Below are positions 7,797-13,136 of a DNA stretch of 13,136 nt, piece by piece (within the stretch, counting starts at the first letter, position 1; each line of letters begins with the position of its first letter). Location of the stretch: assembly GCA_003550305.1 (NCBI GenBank), contig QKYT01000998.1, forward strand, positions 5,196-18,331, given 5' to 3'. The stretch comes from Glomus cerebriforme (taxonomy: Eukaryota > Glomeromycota > Glomeromycetes > Glomerales > Glomeraceae). The notes below the pieces were generated by a model. The model was not told the DNA's origin, did no database searches, and worked only from the letters and a program-made list of their open reading frames with translations. A program made the translations under genes and the position numbers.

Positions 7797-8084
7797 CCAT
7801 AGGGATTATCATTGAAGCTATAGTTAAACTAAACTCATTTAACTTGTCGATTTAATAAAAAAAAAAATTATAAGTTGATAATATTATTATATATATATTT
7901 ATTAATAATATTAAGAACAATATTTCTATTAATAAAAATTTATACGTTGAATAATAATTTAAAATTTCTATTACAGATTTTTAAAATTGTATAATATGAT
8001 TTTTAATTTTTAATTGCCATAATATTATGGTACTTTAATTTTGCAATTAGAATAAATATATATGTGAAATTAATATGTCATACC
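7797..8084. other. AT-rich spacer
   Basis: No coding frame is visible. A perfect 14-bp palindrome CCATAATATTATGG lies at 8017-8030. The stretch ends at the proposed left end of the next hAT relic. Confidence 0.5.
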
Positions 8085-8214
8085 TAGTGATGGGACTTAA
8101 ATATTATCTTAAATCTTTTTTAATTAATAACTACTTATTAAGTTAATAATTGAATTATTAATTTTAAAAATTTCTGATTGATCAATTTGTAATAAAGTTA
8201 CATGATAAAATATT

Positions 8215-10494
8215 TTATAATGATGTCAATTTTTTATTTATCTTATAATATACAGTATAATTAATACCTTTAATCAATACTTTTTCAATTAATTGTGAAT
8301 TAAAGATTTCAAGCAATATAGGCTGTAAATTATTATCATTATTAGGATCAAATATGCTAATATTATCAATTATTCTTGCTGATATTTATTCTAAATTATT
8401 TATTATTTTATTTACATTATCTGTTAAATTATCAAAGCCATCCTTCATATCATCAATTAATCCATTATAAACTTTCAGAAAATCTTGTGTTTTTTCCAAA
8501 TTATTTACAAACAATTTTCTTAAGTACTATGTTATTTGTGCCATTTTAGCAGTTCTTTTTGATGATAAATGATTATACCATTCTGTATATATTACCTATA
8601 AGAGACCATACTCTTTCTAAGGTTGCTAAATTTGGTGGAATTGAAAAAAGTCTACAAGCAAATTCAGCTAAATTTGATACATAAAATAGGACAGTTCACC
8701 AATATCTTAATGGAGTTTTAGTAAGTTTTGAACAATTTAGATAGAGATTCTGCTTTAAATGGGCTTTTTTTATTTTGATAATTCAATCATTCATCTACAA
8801 ATGTATTATTATTATTATCTGAATAAAATATATAAAATAAGAATAGGCATTATAATAATTTTTCTGAATTAATTCTTTCACAATGGTGATATGGATGCAA
8901 AAACTAAGTAATAAGAAAAATTGGATTATAAACTTTTTTTTAACGATTATTAATTTCATTGGCCATTTTTTGAATTCTCTTCCACTAGAAGGTAATTTGT
9001 TGATAATTTCTTTCAACTACATCCAAGTTGCTGCAACTTGCTTATTTAGATTCTAAAATCATAATAATATGATCATAAGACTTTAATAACTCATAAAACA
9101 TCATAAGCCTTTTCCAAAATTCAATATTTTTTATAGCATTAATTACATTTCTTCTATTTGTAATTAAAAGATTAGAATATGTAATCATCATAACTTAATT
9201 TAAAAAAGAAATTAATAAATACTAAAGCCTAAAGGTAATTACAAAATAAAAAATTGATTAATTCTTATACTTATTCTTATATTATCTTGAAGTGATAAAA
9301 TAGATTTTGCAACTTTAGAAAAGATTATCCAATAGGTAATACAAGGATATTGAGACGTTAAACTTGGATTCTATGATAATTTTCACAACTTTGCCAAAAC
9401 TAAGTTTGAATTCTGAAAATGGTTAATAATTACTAAAAGTATTTTTTAATAATAGATTTAAAAGTGAATGATTTTATGATTTTTTTTGACAAGCAAATTT
9501 GTTTAGTGAGCTATACAAGGTATAGTAAAAACTTTTTTGCCTATTTCTAAATCCTTTATTTTTAAAAGATAATATTTAATTAATCAAATTTTTTTTTGTA
9601 ATAGTAATAGTAACAAATTAAACTTACTTTACATATAAGATGTTGTGCTTTAGCTATATCTGGTCCACTATTAGTTACAAATCTTATTTATTTATTAGTT
9701 TCAAACTCCATCCCAACTTTTTTATATACTTCAAACATAATTTTTTTGGTCTATTTTTCAAATTTGACTTTAACACTTTTCATTTGTAAGAATAAAATTA
9801 ATCATACTCTATTTAGATACATTTGTCTATCCATCTCCAGATAAAGTTAAAAACTTTACATTCATAACAAACTTTTCTATTTCATTATTTATTTCTTCAT
9901 GAACTTTATCTAAGACATCTGTATTAATCCATTTTCGTGATGGTAGATTATATGAAGGGCTTAATATTTTAAACAATTTATTAACTTTAAGATCATTTAC
10001 AAAAGAAAAAGGAACATTTGCTGAAAGTGATGCATATAATAATTGGCAATATATTGCTACTGTTTCATTTGTAAACAAACTCTTATCTACAAAAGATTCC
10101 ATAGATTTTTGTGTTCTACGAATTTCTGATTCATTTTCAGCATCTGTATTATTAGATAAAAAATAATTGTATTTTATTTATTTATTAAAAAAAAAATCAG
10201 ATTAGGGCTAATATTTTTAATACCGTCACTTGAATCAGCAATTTCAACATGAGGATATTTATATTTATTTTTATTTTGTGTTTTATTATTATCTAAATTA
10301 TGTAGCATATTACGAATTTCTTCACTAATTTTAGAATATTCTCTAAGATGTTTTAACATGTTGGCAGGTACACCACCCATTTTCACATAATAATACTTGC
10401 ACTTTGCTTCATGGTGAGAACTATTGAGCAATGGATTTTTAATTAAGTGAAATCAAACTGGATTTCTTTTTCTACCTTGCTTTTTTAATAGCAT
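8215..10494 (-). pseudogene. hAT-family transposase, BED finger + DUF659 + dimerisation region, degraded
   Basis: The product would cut and paste its own element in the nucleus. The start is the ATG at 10494, giving MLLKKQGRKRNPV, a basic lead-in. Then comes a BED-type zinc finger (about 10350-10440: HHEAKCKYYYVK ... ANMLKHLREYSK). The DUF659 part follows (9827-10102: LSPSYNLPSRKW, then LTLSGDG before a stop) with FVTNSGPDIAKAQ at about 9655-9695. The middle part carries NIEFWKRLMMFYELLKSY (about 9080-9140) and INKLPSSGREFKKW (8955-9010). The dimerisation block reads FACRLFSIPPNLATLERVW (about 8600-8665), continuing in a shifted frame as LSSKRTAKMAQI (about 8530-8570). The last frame ends at TAA 8217-8215. 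Length (~2.28 kb) suits the family. Stops sit at likely Trp positions: TGA 10453-10455, TAG 9827-9829, TGA 8696-8698, TAG 8527-8529. Two finger ligands look changed from Cys to Tyr. Several frameshifts are present, so it cannot be active. Confidence 0.85.
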
Positions 10495-10800
10495 TTTTGA
10501 GATATAATTATGCATTTATGCTGAGTTACTAAATACTAAAAAGCGGAAAGTAAAAAAATTACATGATCTGAGAAACGTGAAATTGAAAAAGAGATGACAT
10601 GATAATTGATCACGTGATTCTTGACCAATTATATTAGATTTGATTATTAACTACTTATTAACTGATTAATATTTAATACTTATACTTATTAACTTAAAAA
10701 TTAAAAATCAATGATCTAATTAATAAGTACTTATTAATTACTTATTAAGTAAAATTATTAAATGGCTGATCATGTGACAAGGTGCGAGTTTACATCATTA
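10495..10800. repeat. Subterminal TACTTATTAA-type repeats of the hAT relic
   Basis: ACTACTTATTAAC (from 10649), ACTTATTAACTT (about 10680) and AGTACTTATTAATTACTTATTAAG (10726-10749, described as two direct copies) repeat one motif in short space. The same TAACTACTTATTAA occurs near the other end (about 8125-8140). Transposase-binding subterminal repeats are usual in hAT elements. TCACGTGA (10610-10617) and TCATGTGA (10770-10777) also lie here. Confidence 0.5.
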
Positions 10801-11165
10801 CGCAGAAATTTGTGTGATGTCTTCTGAGCTGATAATCACCGTTCTGGACTATCTAAGTTCGGATGCCTACAAGTGTATAAATAAAATTCAGATTTGATTA
10901 GAGTTACAATTATTTCTATACCTTTCCCTCAGCCAATCAGAAATTAAGCCTTCAAAGTATGGGCATAGTTCATAATGCGCTATTAAATTATCAATTACTA
11001 GTCACTGCTCACTCTTTATTTATCTTTTTTCTTTCTGATCCATAAAATAGTCATGAATTTCCCTTAATTCCTTTTTTTGCAAAAACCATCTGATAATTTA
11101 TTATTTGTATTGTAATTAGTAGTAAGTATTTCAAATACTCTATGAGCATGCTTTGACTTTCATAG
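10801..11165. other. Intergenic stretch with promoter-like words only
   Basis: TATAAATA (10876-10883) and a CCAAT word (near 10935) are present, but with no gene placed to use them. A minus-strand open frame (11051-11236) crosses into the next feature and is treated as a shadow. Nothing else could be supported. Confidence 0.4.
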
Positions 11166-11690
11166 TGTTCTTGGGGGCTGGGGGCAAAAGAATCGGACTT
11201 GACCCTCCTCATAATGTTAACAAACTTGACCTGCATAATATTTTATAATAAGGGTAGGACCTGGCATAAGGTCAAGAATGATACATTTACTTCTTGGGGT
11301 AGTTTATGTGAATGCGATAATACGATTGGCATGTTATATACATGGCAAAGTTTCTATGCTAATATTTGCAAAAAAAATAAACTACAAAAGTCCATATATT
11401 AGCAATACAAAGCTCAAAATGCTTGTCATTGTTCTGAAGTTCATGGGTTTGCAAAGAAAGTAACAGTCTCTAGCACTTCCCTTAAACTACGATATGATGA
11501 GAATGACTTACTAACATACTTTTAGTTTGGTAGAAGTGATAGTAAATTCTGGAGATATTTTGACTTATAGGACCATTGGTAGTATTATGCATCATTCGAA
11601 AAAATCAGTACTTATGTATTGATGAGACTATGAGAGTATTGCCAAAAGGCACTTGGGATATATTACATATATCAGGTTTCTTTTAACAAT
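11166..11690 (+). pseudogene. Unidentified decayed coding sequence
   Basis: One frame stays protein-like over about 500 bp despite stops at 11400 (TAG), 11523 (TAG), 11568 (TAG), 11580 (TAG) and 11631 (TGA). Visible words are RTWHKVKNDTFTSWGSLCEC, MLYTWQSFYANICKKN, NACHCSEVHGFAKK, SLKLRYDENDLLTYF and SDSKFWRYFDL. It is rich in Trp and Tyr, and its paired Cys (CEC, CHC) may have bound zinc. Several stops fall among aromatic residues and could be former Trp codons. Base composition is less AT-rich than the flanks. I do not recognise the family. It could be a lost fungal gene or a transposon ORF; the opposite strand also has some open frame, so strand is probable rather than certain. Confidence 0.4.
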
Positions 11691-11833
11691 ATAATACAAT
11701 TTACATTTTCTAACAAATTCTTACAAATGCTAGTAGTCACAAAAATTTTATTACAAATAGCCAAATGAATTTAATAAATTATTAAAATTTATATTATAAA
11801 ACATTTTAGTCATGAGTCAATCAAATATTAGCC

Positions 11834-11848
11834 AGCATAGTGTTTGTT
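11834..11848. repeat. Left target-site duplication of the retrocopy
   Basis: AGCATAGTGTTTGTT is repeated exactly at 12059-12073. The 15-bp length is typical of target-primed reverse transcription. Confidence 0.85.
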
Positions 11849-12058
11849 ATTTTTTTTTTTTTTTTTTATTGTTAACAGCATATTTTATTTAATAAAATTA
11901 TTCAAAAATTATACAAAAAATTAATAAAACTAATAATAAATATAAACAAAATACATGGATCTCGTCACTATCTAGTCTACATAAAGTAAAATTAAAAAAA
12001 ATAAAAACTAATCTATAAAACTACACTATAAACCTAACATAATGACATATCCAGTAAA
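11849..12058 (-). mobile_element. 5'-truncated poly(A)-tailed retrocopy
   Basis: The 210-bp insert begins on the plus strand with a run of 18 T (11850-11867), which is a poly(A) tail on the minus strand. The minus-strand sequence has AATAAA (11884-11889) about 16 nt before the tail, like an mRNA polyadenylation signal. Exact 15-bp duplications flank the insert. The body is AT-rich and mostly non-coding, as for a 3' untranslated region; its far end on the minus strand opens with a ten-codon frame FTGYVIMLGL then TAG, which might be the end of the source gene. It was probably copied by a LINE-type reverse transcriptase and truncated at its 5' end. A SINE or LINE tail is the alternative. Confidence 0.75.
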
Positions 12059-12073
12059 AGCATAGTGTTTGTT
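12059..12073. repeat. Right target-site duplication of the retrocopy
   Basis: AGCATAGTGTTTGTT is an exact copy of 11834-11848, immediately after the insert. Confidence 0.85.
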
Positions 12074-12195
12074 GTTACGTTGCAATTAAAAATTAACAAA
12101 TAATAAATATACATTTTTTTCTAAAACTTTTCAAATTTTTCATATGTTATTCAAGATATAATAATATCATACAGTATATGTAGTAGTCAACTCAC

Positions 12196-12278
12196 CTTGC
12201 ATTTACTTGATTTATAAGATGTTCATTGTCATTATTCATCGCCATAATAAGTAACCAACCTGTACTATCCATCTATAC
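12196..12278 (-). other. Exon-like segment, possible last part of the VapD-like locus
   Basis: On the minus strand the segment follows a T-rich tract ending AACAG and is followed by GTGAGT, so both edges look like splice sites. Inside, an ATG opens a frame MDSTGWLLIMAMNNDNEHL and on to INQVNAR. It lies just downstream of the VapD-like relic on the same strand. It could be an exon of that locus or of an unrelated transcript. I do not recognise the peptide. Confidence 0.3.
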
Positions 12279-12300
12279 CTGTTTATTATAAAAAAAATTA

Positions 12301-12748
12301 TTAAAAGTTAGAAATACGAGGTTGGCGATCTCTACGAGCATAATTCGTAAAATTCATGTATCTTCTATTCTATATGGAGACTCGGATGCTTCTTATATGA
12401 TGAGCCTCACGTGGAGAGGTACTGCCTGCCCATGGTAATGCTCTTATTTGTGATATAGTAAATATTGCATGATTAAGAACAGAACTACGCCTGTGTCAAA
12501 ATACGTTCTGTTGAACGTGACAAAAGCCATTATTCTAAAGTATATTTACTACTTCTCTATAAAATCTGGAATTTGAACTGAATGAATCAGTTAATGTTCT
12601 TGCACCTAAATTGATAGCCACATCTGCTCATAACTTGCCCATAATACCTTGAGTGGGAACTGAATGAATTGATTAATGCCCTTGCTCCTAAATCATAAGA
12701 TATTATCCAATGCTTATGATGAAATCGGGCTTTACGTACAGTAGGCAT
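12301..12748 (-). pseudogene. VapD-like (Cas2-fold RNase family) relic, broken
   Basis: VapD proteins are small bacterial-type ribonucleases of the toxin-antitoxin kind with a Cas2-like ferredoxin fold. Support here: a start at 12748 (MPTVRKARFHHKHW), an early strand ISYDLGARAL, then SRFYREVV, NNGF with a Q-x-V-F pattern, a helix-like FTISQIRALPW, and PREAHHIRSIRV near the end, in the order and spacing I expect of VapD. The frame ends at TAA 12303-12301. Breaks: a partial tandem duplication of 82 bp (12575-12612 matches 12657-12694) repeats the N-terminal strand and shifts the frame, since 82 is not a multiple of three. Three in-frame stops follow at 12535-12537 (TAG), 12496-12498 (TGA) and 12370-12372 (TAG). 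It is non-functional as it stands. The family call rests on motif pattern only; a different small fungal protein is possible. Confidence 0.45.
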
Positions 12749-12827
12749 GCTTAAAAAAAAGTTATAAGGTTAGAGTCAAAAAAAAATAAAATGAAAAGTT
12801 AGCAGAATACAAAAAAAATACTAGAAA

Positions 12828-12880
12828 ACGCAAATTATAAATCTTGACACGCAAAAATATGAATCTTGAAACGCAAAATA
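12828..12880. repeat. Near-tandem ACGCAAA..AATCTTGA units
   Basis: ACGCAAATTATAAATCTTGAC (21 bp, 12828-12848) is followed by a 22-bp unit ACGCAAAAATATGAATCTTG.. (12849-12870) and a partial third, ACGCAAAATA (12871-12880). Confidence 0.7.
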
Positions 12881-13136
12881 ACACATTATATAATAAGTTT
12901 GATTAATGGTAATTTGCCATCGATCATTTTATGAGAGTCATAATTAATGAATGTTATCTTTTGATGACCCTCATATAGTATATGTGAAATCTGTGTCAGG
13001 TTTGTGATGCAGCTAACCGATGTGGTGCAACAATTTTTATATTAAAATATAGCCTTTAAAAGTTACTAATTTCGGCTGCTTTGCAAGTTTACTTAGAGTA
13101 TTAAAGCAATTTTAAATATTATTATTTTTTTTTTTT
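12881..13136. other. AT-rich end of window with one inverted repeat
   Basis: ATGAGAGTCAT (12931-12941) and ATGACCCTCAT (12964-12974) form an 11-bp inverted repeat with one mismatch. No coding frame or RNA gene was seen. The window ends in a T run. Confidence 0.5.

Larger units (their letters stand above)
8085..10800 (-). mobile_element. Relic of an autonomous hAT transposon
   Basis: The core is the transposase pseudogene at 8215-10494. The proposed left end TAGTGATGGGACTT (8085-8098) has the form of many hAT termini. A weak partner, AGTTTACATCATTA (10787-10800), would match as a right inverted repeat only after C to T changes and an indel, and I saw no 8-bp duplication. The boundaries are therefore tentative, while the element class is secure from the protein. 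ACTTATTAA words cluster at both ends (near 8129-8137 and repeatedly at 10649-10750), as subterminal motifs would. Confidence 0.6.

Noticed and set aside
8085..10800. Confident hAT ends with target duplication
   Set aside because: The right terminal match needs several changes plus an indel, and the flanking 8-mers (GTCATACC and CGCAGAAA) do not match, so only tentative ends are given.
11051..11236. 61-codon minus-strand open frame (MQVKFVNIMRRVKSD)
   Set aside because: It overlaps the plus-strand decayed frame, and the plus strand is protein-like over a longer span. It is kept as a weak alternative, since part of this strand also reads open up to about 11400.
11278..11463. 61-codon plus-strand open frame
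   Set aside because: It is a different frame of the 11166-11690 relic, with less protein-like composition than the frame chosen.

Overview
The window is an extremely AT-rich, gene-poor stretch of eukaryotic nuclear DNA. It has long homopolymer runs, spliceosomal-type GT..AG signals with TACTAAC-like branch sites, hAT transposase debris and a poly(A)-tailed retrocopy. The best guess is a fungus, and the style (AT-rich repeats with CCGGCCAAAATTA-type motifs, BED/DUF659 hAT relics, a VapD-like relic) is most like an arbuscular mycorrhizal fungus (Glomeromycotina). That assignment is inference from style, not proven. I see no intact conventional gene; almost everything that can be recognised is a repeat, a transposable element or a decayed gene.

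Layout. 1-1010 is AT-rich with no gene. 1011-2025 holds small repeats: a worn MITE copy with a telomere-like tract inside it, a hairpin, and repeats shared with 4613-4801. 2026-4032 is a tandem array of about 16 units of ~115-160 bp. Read on the minus strand, each unit looks like a short intron (GTAAGT, often CTAAC, T-rich tract, TTGTAG) separated from the next by an ~18-44 nt exon-like spacer. 4033-5157 holds a tRNA-half-like motif, a small minus-strand ORF beginning MGGGSSNGSS, a 22-bp repeat and a 171-bp inverted-repeat element.

5313-7473 is a 2161-bp hAT-like non-autonomous element with 20-bp terminal inverted repeats and a perfect 8-bp target duplication (GTTGATGC). Nested in it are a MITE (5591-5955) and a second, diverged intron-like array (about 6150-7080) with perfect TACTAAC branch motifs. 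The element split a coding-looking stretch (5158-5312 and 7474-7796).

8085-10800 is the wreck of an autonomous hAT element. Its minus-strand transposase (BED finger, DUF659, hAT dimerisation region) is full of stops, and the ones I could place by motif context sit where Trp is expected, with Cys to Tyr changes in the zinc finger; this fits C:G to T:A mutation. 11166-11690 is an unidentified plus-strand decayed reading frame. 11834-12073 is a 5'-truncated, poly(A)-tailed retrocopy with a 15-bp target duplication. 12301-12748 is a minus-strand VapD-like relic broken by an 82-bp internal duplication and three stops. The remainder is AT-rich with small repeats.

The genes do not form a pathway. 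The window reads as a nested graveyard of transposons, and its most unusual feature is the pair of intron-mimicking tandem arrays on the same strand.
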